DNA of 39,221 nucleotides from Muribaculaceae bacterium (GTDB taxonomy: Bacteria > Bacteroidota > Bacteroidia > Bacteroidales > Muribaculaceae), in the NCBI GenBank assembly GCA_009775355.1, contig VSPN01000024.1:1-39221 (forward strand), in the 5' to 3' direction. Positions 8,260-16,141 of the stretch are shown piece after piece; position 1 is the stretch's first letter; each line of letters begins with the position of its first letter. The position numbers and the translations under genes are program-made. The notes below the pieces were generated by a model. It was not told where the DNA came from. It did not search any database and saw only the letters and a list, made by a program, of their open reading frames with translations.

Positions 8260-9017
8260 TACAATTCGGAATCAAAGACATAATCGACATACTCATAGTC
8301 GCCGTCATGCTCTATTACCTCTACAGGCTGATGAAGAGCAGCGGCACACTGTCGCTTTTCTACGGCGTTCTCGCGTTCATAGTGATATGGGTGCTTGCCT
8401 ACGAGATCTTCGACATGCGGCTTACGGGCACGATAGTCGACAAATTCATGAGCATAGGCCTGATTGTGCTCGTGATCCTCTTTCAGGACCAGATCAAGCG
8501 CGTGCTCACCGACATAGGAGCGCACGGCAATCTGAGCAATGTCATGAAGATCTTCAAACATGAGAAAAACAACGAGCGCGAGCACGCCGAGGTGATGAGC
8601 ATCGTCTACGCCTGCATGTCTATGTCGAAATCAAAGACAGGGGCACTGATCGTGGTGCAGCGCAAAATGCCTCTCGCCGACTTTGAGAAGACGGGCGACA
8701 TGATCGACGCCGACATCAACGTGCGTCTCATTGAGAACATATTTTTCAAGAACTCCCCTCTTCACGACGGGGCGATGATAATAGCGGGACACCGCATCAA
8801 GGCGGCAGGGTGCATCCTGCCCGTGAGCCACGACATGAACATACCGAAGAACCTCGGACTGCGCCACCGCGCTGCACTCGGCATGAGTCAGGTGACTGAC
8901 GCGATATGCGTGATCGTCAGCGAGGAGACCGGAGGAATCTCTGTGGCACAGGAGGGAAAACTGAAACTGAAAGTCTCGGCTCCCGACCTGGAGCATGTGC
9001 TCAGCAATGCCATATGA
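8256..9017 (+). CDS. cdaA: Diadenylate cyclase CdaA (c-di-AMP synthase)
   Basis: A 253-residue membrane enzyme that makes cyclic di-AMP from two ATP. Three hydrophobic helices fill about residues 8-80, and the DAC catalytic domain follows. Its hallmark motifs are DGA (171-173, in SPLHDGAMII) and RHR (203-205, in GLRHRAALGMS), with SEETGGIS at 222-229 completing the nucleotide site. I start it at the ATG at 8256, which overlaps the folP stop by 4 bases. The same frame is open upstream to 8031, but only as a shadow of folP. Length fits CdaA (about 255-275). No cdaR-like regulator is adjacent, as expected for Bacteroidetes. Confidence 0.96.
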   Translation: MIQFGIKDIIDILIVAVMLYYLYRLMKSSGTLSLFYGVLAFIVIWVLAYEIFDMRLTGTIVDKFMSIGLIVLVILFQDQIKRVLTDIGAHGNLSNVMKIFKHEKNNEREHAEVMSIVYACMSMSKSKTGALIVVQRKMPLADFEKTGDMIDADINVRLIENIFFKNSPLHDGAMIIAGHRIKAAGCILPVSHDMNIPKNLGLRHRAALGMSQVTDAICVIVSEETGGISVAQEGKLKLKVSAPDLEHVLSNAI

Positions 9018-9045
9018 CGCGATTGCAGCAACAGACCGGCCGGTA

Positions 9046-10071
9046 TTACTGCATCAGGCCTCTGATCGAATAGCTGAGATTGAGCATGAGCGACGAGGCC
9101 GACTTGTGAGGCATGGCGTAAGAGGCGTCTATAGCGAAATCGCCGGCTCTGAACCCGAGACCTACCGAGAAACCGGACAGAAACGAGCTGTTGAACGACG
9201 ACATGTCGGTCCGCGTCTTGTAGTTGTAGGCCAGACAGGCGTAAAATCTGTCGGAGGGCTGATACTGGAGGCCGAATATGAGATGACGGAACAGATTGGA
9301 GATGAAACTGCGTTTCTCCTCTATAAGGTCGCCGTCGCCGTTGTCATTATAGGCGTAATAGGGAATGTTCCAGCGCGTCAGATTGTCGGCGGTTATGCTG
9401 AGCTGAAAAGGAGTGGTGCCGAGCCCCTGCATGTATCCGATCTGAAGATCGAAAGGCACGCGTGCATAACGCTTGTCGAAGCGCTTGATCTGGCCACCCA
9501 TGTTGCGCAGCACCACTGAAAACGACAGGTCGCGCTCGTCATCGTAATAGTTCACGCCGATATCGGCTGCGAGAGCAAGAGCCTGATAGCTTTCATAACC
9601 GCTGTAGACAAGCTTGAGATTGGCGCCGCCGCGCCAGCGATCGGTTATGTCGCGCGAATATGTGCCTTCAAGCACTACATCGGATGGTGTAAAACTCCCT
9701 GTCGGGGTGCCGAACTCGTCATATCCGTCAAACTGTCCGTAGTTGAGATAACGCAGGCCTATGGCCCAGCCACTGTGCTCGCCCGCCCCGGTGCCGAACC
9801 TGAATGAGGCGAAGTTGCCCGAACTCATATAGAGCATGTAGCCGGCGGCCACCTGCATCTCGAGTTCCGGACCGATGAGAGCCGGATTCTGGTCGGCCAG
9901 TGTCACATCCTCGTCGATTATGGTTATGTTGTTGCCGCCGAGACCGAAGACGTGGGCAGATGTCGGGATATTCAGGAAGCCGTATCCGGAAGGCGAATCC
10001 TGTGCCGCCGCAGTCGAGACGGCCGCAGACATGATGACGCACGATATGATTTTTTCAGGAAATTTCATCAT
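9046..10071 (-). CDS. porQ: Type IX secretion system protein PorQ
   Basis: A protein of about 341 residues with a signal peptide ending near TAAAQ, followed by an outer-membrane beta-barrel-like body rich in aromatic strand ends. Its N-terminus carries the PorQ signature: IPTSAHVFGLGGNNI, then a DED-rich turn and QNPALIG. PorQ belongs to the PorV family and works with PorU, PorV and PorZ at the outer membrane, where type IX cargo is processed and attached. I prefer the ATG at 10071 (or the adjacent one at 10068) over an in-frame GTG at 10086. It is tail to tail with cdaA, 28 bases apart, with ACCGGCCGGT between them. No consensus promoter was seen upstream. Confidence 0.88.
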   Translation of the reverse strand: MMKFPEKIISCVIMSAAVSTAAAQDSPSGYGFLNIPTSAHVFGLGGNNITIIDEDVTLADQNPALIGPELEMQVAAGYMLYMSSGNFASFRFGTGAGEHSGWAIGLRYLNYGQFDGYDEFGTPTGSFTPSDVVLEGTYSRDITDRWRGGANLKLVYSGYESYQALALAADIGVNYYDDERDLSFSVVLRNMGGQIKRFDKRYARVPFDLQIGYMQGLGTTPFQLSITADNLTRWNIPYYAYNDNGDGDLIEEKRSFISNLFRHLIFGLQYQPSDRFYACLAYNYKTRTDMSSFNSSFLSGFSVGLGFRAGDFAIDASYAMPHKSASSLMLNLSYSIRGLMQ

Positions 10072-10186
10072 TTTCTTAAACGGCACAATCGGTCAAGTAT
10101 TATGTAAACTGCCTCTCGGCTCACTTTATAAACCGGAGTATTGTAAAAACCGGCAACATTTATTAACTTATATTAAACATTGATGC

Positions 10187-10218
10187 GTTGTGAATATCCG
10201 ATTAACATTATAACTTTG
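10187..10218 (+). promoter_or_regulatory. Bacteroidetes-type promoter for the TonB C-terminal protein
   Basis: GTTG (10187-10190), 20 bases, then TAACTTTG (10211-10218). The -7 box is an exact match and the -33 box keeps TTG. The predicted leader is about 95 bases. Confidence 0.65.
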
Positions 10219-10320
10219 CAATGCAGTCAACGCCACGGCACACTGAGGAATAATATACTACTTATAATTTATAACGTAAACTTCCTCGTCCCGCGGCGCA
10301 AAGCAAAACTTGAAACGACA

Positions 10321-10767
10321 ATGGCAAGATTACTCCACCTGGTCTTCCTCTCGCTCGGGCTCGGCACCATGATTGTCGCCGGCGAGGCTCACGCGCAGAC
10401 CTGCCGGGTCAACATCGGCTCAAGCCAGACAGGCTCCGTGAGCTACATGGAAGTATATGAATACGATTATGTGACAGAGAAACCGGCCTTTCCGGGCGGA
10501 GACTCCCAGCTTATGAAATTTATCAACGAGACCCGCGAATATCCACGCAGCGCATATGAGCGCGGCATACAGGGCAGAGTGACATGCTCGTTTGTGGTCA
10601 ACGCCGACGGAACGGTGAGCCACATCTCAGTAATTCGCGGAGTGGAACCGTCGCTCAACAGGGAGGCGATCCGCATTCTCTCGAAAATGCCCGGATGGAC
10701 TCCCGGTCGACTCGACGGGCAAGCTGTGCCGACGCGAGTGGTCTGGTCAGTGCCGTTCAGAAAATAA
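10321..10767 (+). CDS. Small secreted protein with a TonB C-terminal domain
   Basis: A 148-residue protein with a signal peptide (MARLLHLVFLSLGLGTMIVA, cleavage near AHAQ), a short linker, and one TonB C-terminal domain (about 60-148). The domain shows YPRSAYERGIQGRVTCSF, NADGTVSHISVIRG, LNREAIRILSKMPGWTPG and a final VPF. Full TonB proteins have an N-terminal membrane anchor and a proline-rich span, and both are missing. This one should therefore be free in the periplasm after cleavage. It may bind TonB-box or plug domains, or the fold may have another job. I start at the ATG at 10321 because the signal peptide begins there. A longer frame runs back through the promoter. Confidence 0.85.
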   Translation: MARLLHLVFLSLGLGTMIVAGEAHAQTCRVNIGSSQTGSVSYMEVYEYDYVTEKPAFPGGDSQLMKFINETREYPRSAYERGIQGRVTCSFVVNADGTVSHISVIRGVEPSLNREAIRILSKMPGWTPGRLDGQAVPTRVVWSVPFRK

Positions 10768-10843
10768 AACCGGTTTATTCCGTTTACAATATGAGTACAA
10801 ATGTATTCTTCATGGAACATTTATAATGACTACTACAGTTACT

Positions 10844-10880
10844 AAACAGGACAGACCGTGAGATCTGTCCTGTTTGCTTT
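10844..10880. terminator. Hairpin terminator between convergent genes
   Basis: AAACAGGACAGA (10844-10855) and TCTGTCCTGTTT (10864-10875) form a perfect 12-bp stem with an 8-base loop and a GCTTT tail on plus. It lies between the TonB-domain gene and the convergent winged-helix gene and could serve both. Confidence 0.75.
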
Positions 10881-10899
10881 GAAATCTTCTGACTAATTT

Positions 10900-11106
10900 T
10901 CAGACAAGAGTGACAACGAGTTCCTCGTCGTTCTCCACAAGAGCGATCTTACCTTCACGGCCGAGCCAGCCGAGAGCGGCCATTGTCTCATCTTTTTTAA
11001 GTTTTGTGGCCTTCTTGAGAGCTTTCATGCCGAGCATGCGTGTGTCGGAGTTTTCAAGAGCTTTGTAGACCTCGCCAGCCCATGTGCCAATTGATTCGAT
11101 GTTCAT
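10900..11106 (-). CDS. Winged helix-turn-helix domain protein (DUF2582-like)
   Basis: A 68-residue protein consisting of one small winged-helix fold: an N-terminal GTWAGEVYKAL helix, the helix pair MKALKKATKLKKDETMAAL, then the wing GWLGREGKIALVEND. This matches the conserved short winged-helix family found across Bacteroidetes and Chlorobi (Pfam DUF2582), whose function is not established. It may bind DNA or another nucleic acid. The gene is complete, has its own probable promoter about 40 bases upstream, and ends at the shared hairpin. Confidence 0.88.
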   Translation of the reverse strand: MNIESIGTWAGEVYKALENSDTRMLGMKALKKATKLKKDETMAALGWLGREGKIALVENDEELVVTLV

Positions 11107-11146
11107 TTTAGTAGAATTTTAGTTAAACTTTATCGCATTTCGGTTG

Positions 11147-11177
11147 CAAAGATGAGAAAAATTAAACATTTATCAAA
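11147..11177 (-). promoter_or_regulatory. Probable promoter for the winged-helix gene
   Basis: On the minus strand, TTTG (11177-11174), 19 bases, then CATCTTTG (11154-11147) has one mismatch in the -7 box. It sits in the AT-rich 304-base gap 11107-11410, which otherwise holds only the rsgA start region. Confidence 0.5.
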
Positions 11178-11381
11178 ATAATTTGCCAATTTTTCACATA
11201 ATTGTATCACCCCAGAGATAATGAGCATTACAGATGTGCCATATATTTCACTTACAGAAGCATCCTCATTTATATGATAACAAATGAATTGCTCAATTGT
11301 TAAAAAATGAAGAGGAAGATCTTTCGCACGCGGAAACACTCAGAGCTTGTTTAATAATATGGCGGTCTGACGGATTTTTCT

Positions 11382-11389
11382 TAATTTTG
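11382..11389 (+). promoter_or_regulatory. -7 box of the probable rsgA promoter
   Basis: TAATTTTG is an exact match to TAnnTTTG, 21 bases before the rsgA ATG. No clear TTTG stands at the right distance upstream (TATG at 11358-11361), so the promoter may be weaker or assisted. Confidence 0.55.
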
Positions 11390-11410
11390 CACTATTGATA
11401 TACGACAGTA

Positions 11411-12379
11411 ATGAAAAAAGACAAGATCAGCGGCAAGGAAAGCGAGGGGATCGTGACACGCAACACGGGGAGCAGCTACATGGTGCGCCTCGACGGCGAG
11501 GAGGGAGACGTGAACTGCCGCGTCAAGGGCAATTTCCGGATCAAGGGAATCCGGACCACCAACCCTGTGGCCGTCGGCGACCGAGTGACAGTCACCAAGG
11601 CCGCCGATGACGCGGACTACATAACGGCCATCTCTCCGCGCCGCAACTACATAATACGCCGCGCCTCGAACCTTTCGAAAGAATCTCACATACTTGCGGC
11701 CAATCTTGATCTGGCGGCACTGGTGGTCTCACTCCGCGAGCCGACGACACCGACAACATTTATCGACCGCTTCCTTGCGACCGCCGAGGCATATAACATT
11801 TCCGCCATGCTGATCCTCAACAAAAGCGACATATGGGATGACGATGACCGCGAGCTCGCCCGAGGCATGACATATCTTTACGAATCGATCGGCTACGGGA
11901 CAGCCGAGGTGTCGGCAAAAAGCGGCGAGGGACTCGACTCCCTGCGCAAGACGCTTGAAGGGAAGGTGACACTGCTCGCCGGAAACAGCGGAGTAGGCAA
12001 ATCATCGCTCATCAACGCCCTTGTGCCCGGAGCGGACCTCAAGACCGGCCGGATCTCCGACATACACCATCAGGGCATGCACACCACGACGTTTTCCGAG
12101 ATGGTCTCCCTGCCCGGAGGCGGGGAACTGATCGATGTGCCCGGCATAAGAGGATTCGGCACCATCGATTTCCAGGCCTCGGAAGTATCACACTATTTTC
12201 CGGAGATATTCCGATATGGCGAAGGGTGCAGATATGGTGACTGCAAGCACACCGGCGAGCCGGGATGCGCTGTCATTCCCGCAGTAGAAGAACACCTTAT
12301 ATCAGAAAGCCGTTTCGCCTCCTACCTGTCGATACTCGACGAGATAGAGAACCCCGAAAAATACAGAAAGCCGTTCTGA
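11411..12379 (+). CDS. rsgA: Ribosome small-subunit GTPase RsgA
   Basis: A 322-residue GTPase that acts in late maturation of the 30S subunit. An OB-fold occupies about residues 10-75. The GTPase domain is circularly permuted, with motifs in the order G4 NKSD (137-140), G5 SAKSG (168-172), G1 GNSGVGKS (191-198), the TTT switch (225-227) and G3 DVPG (242-245). The C-terminal zinc site is Cys273, Cys278, His280 and Cys286. Length and order are typical for RsgA/YjeQ. It starts 21 bases after an exact -7 promoter box and ends at a very strong terminator, so it appears monocistronic. Confidence 0.97.
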   Translation: MKKDKISGKESEGIVTRNTGSSYMVRLDGEEGDVNCRVKGNFRIKGIRTTNPVAVGDRVTVTKAADDADYITAISPRRNYIIRRASNLSKESHILAANLDLAALVVSLREPTTPTTFIDRFLATAEAYNISAMLILNKSDIWDDDDRELARGMTYLYESIGYGTAEVSAKSGEGLDSLRKTLEGKVTLLAGNSGVGKSSLINALVPGADLKTGRISDIHHQGMHTTTFSEMVSLPGGGELIDVPGIRGFGTIDFQASEVSHYFPEIFRYGEGCRYGDCKHTGEPGCAVIPAVEEHLISESRFASYLSILDEIENPEKYRKPF

Positions 12380-12407
12380 CAGGAACCATACGGCACACAG
12401 ACTTGTT

Positions 12408-12453
12408 AGAAAATCAGACGGATTCATTTCTGAATCCGTCTGATTTTCTTTTC
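12408..12453 (+). terminator. Strong terminator after rsgA
   Basis: AGAAAATCAGACGGATTCA (12408-12426) pairs perfectly over 19 bp with 12431-12449 around a TTTC loop, followed by TTTC. The AGAAAA/TTTTCT base of the stem supplies the U-tract. It lies 30 bases after the rsgA stop and 43 bases before the aspT start. Confidence 0.85.
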
Positions 12454-12496
12454 TCGTCACACACGACTATCGGAAAACACACAAAAACTATAAATT

Positions 12497-14200
12497 ATGT
12501 CATGGTTCGTAGAAACATTCCGCACCTATCCGTCGATACCGATCTTTCTGACTATCGGCATCGGATTTCTGATAGGTAAACTTAAGTACAAGTCATTCAC
12601 GCTCGGCACTGTGACGTCAGTCCTGCTTGTCGGCGTTCTTGTCGGTCAGATGGACATACCTATCGGAGCCCCGCTGAAATCACTGTTTTTCCTGCTGTTT
12701 CTCTTCGCGATCGGTTACAAGTGCGGTCCGCAGTTCGCCGCAGCCCTCAAAGGGCAGGGCATAAAGCAGGTGATATTCTCGTGCGTGGTCTGTGTGCTCT
12801 GTCTCGCTGTGACATGGGGATGCGCGAAGATAATGAAATATAACGCCGCCATAGCCACAGGACTCTTCTCGGGCGCACAGACTATCTCGGCTGTTATAGG
12901 AGTCGGCACTGACACGATAGGCACACTCGGCATATCGGCCGCAGAGAAAAAGGCATTAGACGATCTTATACCTGTCTGCTATGCGGTCACCTACGTGTTC
13001 GGCACGATCGGCTCGGCCTGGATATTAGGCAACATAGGCCCGATGCTGCTCGGCGGCCTCAAAAAGGTAAGACAGCAGACCAGAGAACTCGAGCAGCAGC
13101 TCAACCACTCCGATCTGACCGACGACCCGGCCTTCATAGACGGCAACCGCCCCATATCATTCAGGGCATATAAAGTGACCGACAAACTGTTCGCCACCCC
13201 GCAGACGGTCTCACAGATAGAGGAGCACTTCAGGACGCTCGGGCGTCGCCTGTTCGTGGAGCGAGTCCGCAATGCCGACGGCACGATCAGCGAGACATCG
13301 CCCGATCTGCAGGTCAAGCTCGGCGACGAAATAGTTCTGAGCGGACGCCATGAATTCATCATTCAGGACGAGAGCTGGATCGGTCCGGAGACCGACGACG
13401 CCGCTCTCCTGTCGTTCCCGGTAGAAAAGACAAATGTGATGGTGATGAAGAAGACAGCAGGTCTGACAGTCGATCAGCTTCGGGCGAAGCCTTTCATGTA
13501 TGGCGTCATGATCCGCTCGATCAAGCGTCAGGGGGGAGTCACGATCCCGGTGCTCGCACAGACAAAACTGATGCAGGGCGACATGCTTACAATCGAAGGT
13601 CTGCAGCAGGAGGTCAAGACAGCAGCACCCGCCATCGGCTGCGAGGAGCATCCGACTACAGTGACCGACATGGTGTTCGTATCGCTCGCCATAGTGATCG
13701 GCGCTATAATCGGTGCGCTTACTCTCAAGATCGGCAAGGTGCCCGTGAGCCTCTCCACAAGCGGCGGCGCACTGATCGCCGGACTCTTCTTCGGCTGGCT
13801 CCGCACAAAACGCCCGTCGGTCGGCATCATTCCTGAATCGTCGCTATGGCTGATGAACAATCTCGGTCTGAACATGTTCATAGCAGTGATCGGCATCCAG
13901 TGCGGCCCGACATTCATATCGGGTATAAAGGAAGTCGGCTTCATGCTCTTCGTGATGGGAATCATAGCCACATCACTTCCGTTGCTGATCGCCATGTTCC
14001 TCGGAGCCAAGGTTTTCAAGTTCCATCCGGCTATCAACCTCGGATGCTGCGCCGGAGCAAGGACGACAACAGCCTCGCTCGGAGCCATCAACTCGTCGCT
14101 CGACAGCTCGATTCCCGCGATGGGCTACACCGTTACATACGCCATAGGCAACACTCTGCTCATTCTGATGGGCGTCGCGATGGTGCTGATGTTCGTATAG
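12497..14200 (+). CDS. aspT: Aspartate:alanine antiporter
   Basis: A 567-residue inner-membrane transporter of the AspT/YidE duplication family. An N-terminal block of hydrophobic helices (about 14-190) contains FAIGYKCGPQF and GLFSGAQTISAVIG. A long soluble centre (about 200-385) has two RCK_C/TrkA_C-like lobes, with VKLGDEIVLSGRHE and MQGDMLTIEG. A second helix block (about 390-567) repeats the first, with GIQCGPTF and AGARTTTASLGA. The family exchanges external aspartate for internal alanine. The next gene is aspD, 47 bases downstream, which strongly supports the antiporter role. Together they consume a cytoplasmic proton per cycle and make the exchange electrogenic. No consensus promoter is visible in the 43 bases after the rsgA terminator. 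Confidence 0.93.
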   Translation: MSWFVETFRTYPSIPIFLTIGIGFLIGKLKYKSFTLGTVTSVLLVGVLVGQMDIPIGAPLKSLFFLLFLFAIGYKCGPQFAAALKGQGIKQVIFSCVVCVLCLAVTWGCAKIMKYNAAIATGLFSGAQTISAVIGVGTDTIGTLGISAAEKKALDDLIPVCYAVTYVFGTIGSAWILGNIGPMLLGGLKKVRQQTRELEQQLNHSDLTDDPAFIDGNRPISFRAYKVTDKLFATPQTVSQIEEHFRTLGRRLFVERVRNADGTISETSPDLQVKLGDEIVLSGRHEFIIQDESWIGPETDDAALLSFPVEKTNVMVMKKTAGLTVDQLRAKPFMYGVMIRSIKRQGGVTIPVLAQTKLMQGDMLTIEGLQQEVKTAAPAIGCEEHPTTVTDMVFVSLAIVIGAIIGALTLKIGKVPVSLSTSGGALIAGLFFGWLRTKRPSVGIIPESSLWLMNNLGLNMFIAVIGIQCGPTFISGIKEVGFMLFVMGIIATSLPLLIAMFLGAKVFKFHPAINLGCCAGARTTTASLGAINSSLDSSIPAMGYTVTYAIGNTLLILMGVAMVLMFV

Positions 14201-14247
14201 AAGCATACTGATCCGAAACAATAAAACACACATAGATATAAGTCATT

Positions 14248-15900
14248 ATGAAAAACACTATTTCAACAAACCCTGAGAATGCCAAATATGAGAAAGAACT
14301 CGCCAACATGAGTCCTTTCGAGATCAAGAACACTCTTATAAATCTCGCCGAGAAGAACGCCCGCCACAGCACGTCGACGCTCCTCAACGCCGGACGGGGA
14401 AACCCGAACTGGCTTCTCTCCTATCCCCGCAAGGCATATTTCACGCTCGGAGAGTTCGCCATGTCGGAAGCCGACCGTGTAGCCTTTGACGAAAGCATCG
14501 GCATCGTGGCCTCGCCGACACAAGATGGCATGGCGGCCAGATTTCTCGATTTTCTGGCGCAAAGAAACGATGAGACCGGCGCGAAAGTGCTCAAGCACTT
14601 CTACACCCACATGACCGGCGACTTAGGGGCCGACCCCGACGACCTTGTCTTCGAGATGGTCGACGGCATACTCGGCGACCACTACCCCACACCCCCGCGT
14701 ATACTGAAGAATGTCGAGACCATAACCCGCGAATATCTGCGTCAGGCCATGGGGGGCGGAGATGACGACAGTGTGTACGATCTTTTCGCCACAGAGGGAA
14801 GTACCGCCGGAATGTGCTATGCTTTCGACACTCTCAAGCAGAACTTCCTGATGGAACCCGGTGACAAGATCGCGCTCTTCACACCCTGCTTCACACCCTA
14901 CCTGGAAATTCCGAAACTCGCGGAATTCGGTCTGGAGGTAGTTACGGTCAGTGCCAACGCCGTTGAAAAGGATGGCTACCATGACTGGCAGTACTCAAAG
15001 GAGGAGATCGACAAACTGCGCGACCCGTCGGTAAAGGCCGTGTGCATCACCAACCCGTCTAATCCGCCCAGCGTCTGCTTCTCAAAAGAGGTGCTCGACA
15101 TGCTTGTGGACGTGGTTAAGAACGACAATCCGCAGCTGATGATCATCACCGACGATGTGTACGGGACATTTATTGAGGGATTCCGCTCGCTGATGTATGT
15201 GCTCCCCTACAACACGCTCTGCCTCTATTCATTCTCTAAATATTTCGGTGCTACAGGATGGCGTGTGGCAGCGATGGCACTGCGCAGGGACAAGAACGTG
15301 TTTGACGACAGGCTGGCCGCTCTTCCTGCCGACAAAAAGGCCGCTCTGTCGAAACGCTACGAGAGCCTGACACTCGACCCCGACAACCTGAAGTTTATCG
15401 ACCGGCTCGTGGCCGACAGCCGACTTGTCGGACTGAACCACACCGCCGGACTCTCGACTCCGCAGCAGGTGCAGATGGCACTCTTCGCCGCTTTCGCCTA
15501 TCTGCACCGCGACGAACTTCAGCCTAAACTGATCAACATGATCCACACCCGTCTCGACGACCTGTGGAGCACGACCGGCTTCCGTCTGCTGCCCGACCCG
15601 AACCGCGCCGGCTATTACAGCGAGATCGACCTCATGGTCTGGGCCAAGAAGATATATGGCGAAGACTTCGCCATATATCTCGACAGCCACTACCAGCCGC
15701 TCGACTTCGTGATCCGCATGGCCGACGAGACAGCTATCGTGCTTCTGAACGGTGACGGGTTCGACGGACCGAAATGGTCAGTGCGCGCTTCGCTGGCCAA
15801 TCTCGACTCAGCGGCCTACAGGAAGATCGGCACCGAGATCCGCAAGATACTCGACCAGTATCACGACGAGTTTGTCAACGCCACAAAAGCGGAATCATAA
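14248..15900 (+). CDS. aspD: Aspartate 4-decarboxylase (bifunctional aspartate aminotransferase)
   Basis: A 550-residue PLP enzyme of the fold-type I aminotransferase group that converts L-aspartate to L-alanine and CO2. Diagnostic parts are the N-terminal AspD extension, GRGNPNWL (about 50), FATEGSTAGMCY (about 186), CITNPSNPPS (the Asn that holds the substrate carboxylate), DDVYGTF, and the PLP-lysine motif YSFSKYFGATGWR with Lys331. A C-terminal arginine (SVRASLAN) completes the active site. Length matches AspD (about 530-550) rather than the roughly 400 residues of simple transaminases. Paired with aspT, it forms the known decarboxylation-driven cycle that raises internal pH and generates proton motive force. 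The start follows AspT closely, so the two are probably one transcript. Confidence 0.95.
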   Translation: MKNTISTNPENAKYEKELANMSPFEIKNTLINLAEKNARHSTSTLLNAGRGNPNWLLSYPRKAYFTLGEFAMSEADRVAFDESIGIVASPTQDGMAARFLDFLAQRNDETGAKVLKHFYTHMTGDLGADPDDLVFEMVDGILGDHYPTPPRILKNVETITREYLRQAMGGGDDDSVYDLFATEGSTAGMCYAFDTLKQNFLMEPGDKIALFTPCFTPYLEIPKLAEFGLEVVTVSANAVEKDGYHDWQYSKEEIDKLRDPSVKAVCITNPSNPPSVCFSKEVLDMLVDVVKNDNPQLMIITDDVYGTFIEGFRSLMYVLPYNTLCLYSFSKYFGATGWRVAAMALRRDKNVFDDRLAALPADKKAALSKRYESLTLDPDNLKFIDRLVADSRLVGLNHTAGLSTPQQVQMALFAAFAYLHRDELQPKLINMIHTRLDDLWSTTGFRLLPDPNRAGYYSEIDLMVWAKKIYGEDFAIYLDSHYQPLDFVIRMADETAIVLLNGDGFDGPKWSVRASLANLDSAAYRKIGTEIRKILDQYHDEFVNATKAES

Positions 15901-15917
15901 TTGTTTCCTGAGTAAAA

Positions 15918-15949
15918 CTTGGCGGATTAAAATATAATAGATAATTTTG
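15918..15949 (+). promoter_or_regulatory. Bacteroidetes-type promoter for the Met-rich leader
   Basis: CTTG (15918-15921), 20 bases, then TAATTTTG (15942-15949). The -7 box is exact and the -33 box keeps TTG. Predicted start is near 15957, leaving a leader of about 10 bases before the ATG at 15967. Confidence 0.65.
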
Positions 15950-15966
15950 CGGCAAACAAACACCCG

Positions 15967-16077
15967 ATGAAGACAGAATCGAGCATATTGTCAACGGCTG
16001 CCATGCATGCTGCCACCGCGGAGATGCAGGGTATGATGATGTCAATGATGATGTGCAGCCGACGATGCCGGGTGTAG
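15967..16077 (+). CDS. Methionine-rich leader peptide
   Basis: A 36-codon frame with nine Met codons: positions 1, 13, 20, 23-25 and 27-29. The last cluster reads MMMSMMMC. The frame ends in TAG at 16075, 33 bases before a strong terminator hairpin. It begins about 10 bases after a consensus promoter start. A run of the regulated amino acid, a stop close to a terminator and alternative base-pairing around the stop are the marks of a ribosome-stalling attenuator leader. It would sense charged Met-tRNA. The C-terminal CSRRCRV tail reflects RNA constraint, since those codons form one side of the antiterminator. No intact biosynthetic gene follows, only a homoserine dehydrogenase remnant. I know of no named family for it. 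Confidence 0.75.
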   Translation: MKTESSILSTAAMHAATAEMQGMMMSMMMCSRRCRV

Positions 16078-16125
16078 GTTAATCAACGCACATATATCAA
16101 CCAACCACACAGCCGGCTTCGATCG
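16060..16125 (+). promoter_or_regulatory. Antiterminator pairing of the Met attenuator
   Basis: CGACGATGCCGG (16060-16071) can pair with CCGGCTTCGATCG (16113-16125), making 11 pairs with one T-T mismatch and one bulged A. The second segment contains most of the terminator's left arm, so the two folds exclude each other. A competing upstream stem, CGGCTGC (15995-16001) with GCAGCCG (16055-16061), encloses the main Met codons. A ribosome at the TAG (16075) would cover 16060-16071 and let the terminator form. One stalled at Met13-Met23 would leave it free. Confidence 0.6.
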
Positions 16126-16141
16126 AAGCCGGCTTTTTTTA
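16111..16141 (+). terminator. Attenuator terminator
   Basis: AGCCGGCTTCGA (16111-16122) is followed directly by TCGAAGCCGGCT (16123-16134), a perfect 12-bp palindrome, then T6-A. It sits downstream of the Met-rich leader and upstream of the homoserine dehydrogenase remnant. Confidence 0.88.

Noticed and set aside
9018..9045. ACCGGCCGGT palindrome between cdaA and porQ as a terminator
   Set aside because: The stem is short, with no T-run on either strand. It is too weak to call.
11130..11339. 69-residue minus-strand frame in the gap before rsgA
   Set aside because: It overlaps the promoter of the winged-helix gene, has no recognisable domain and is AT-rich spacer in character.
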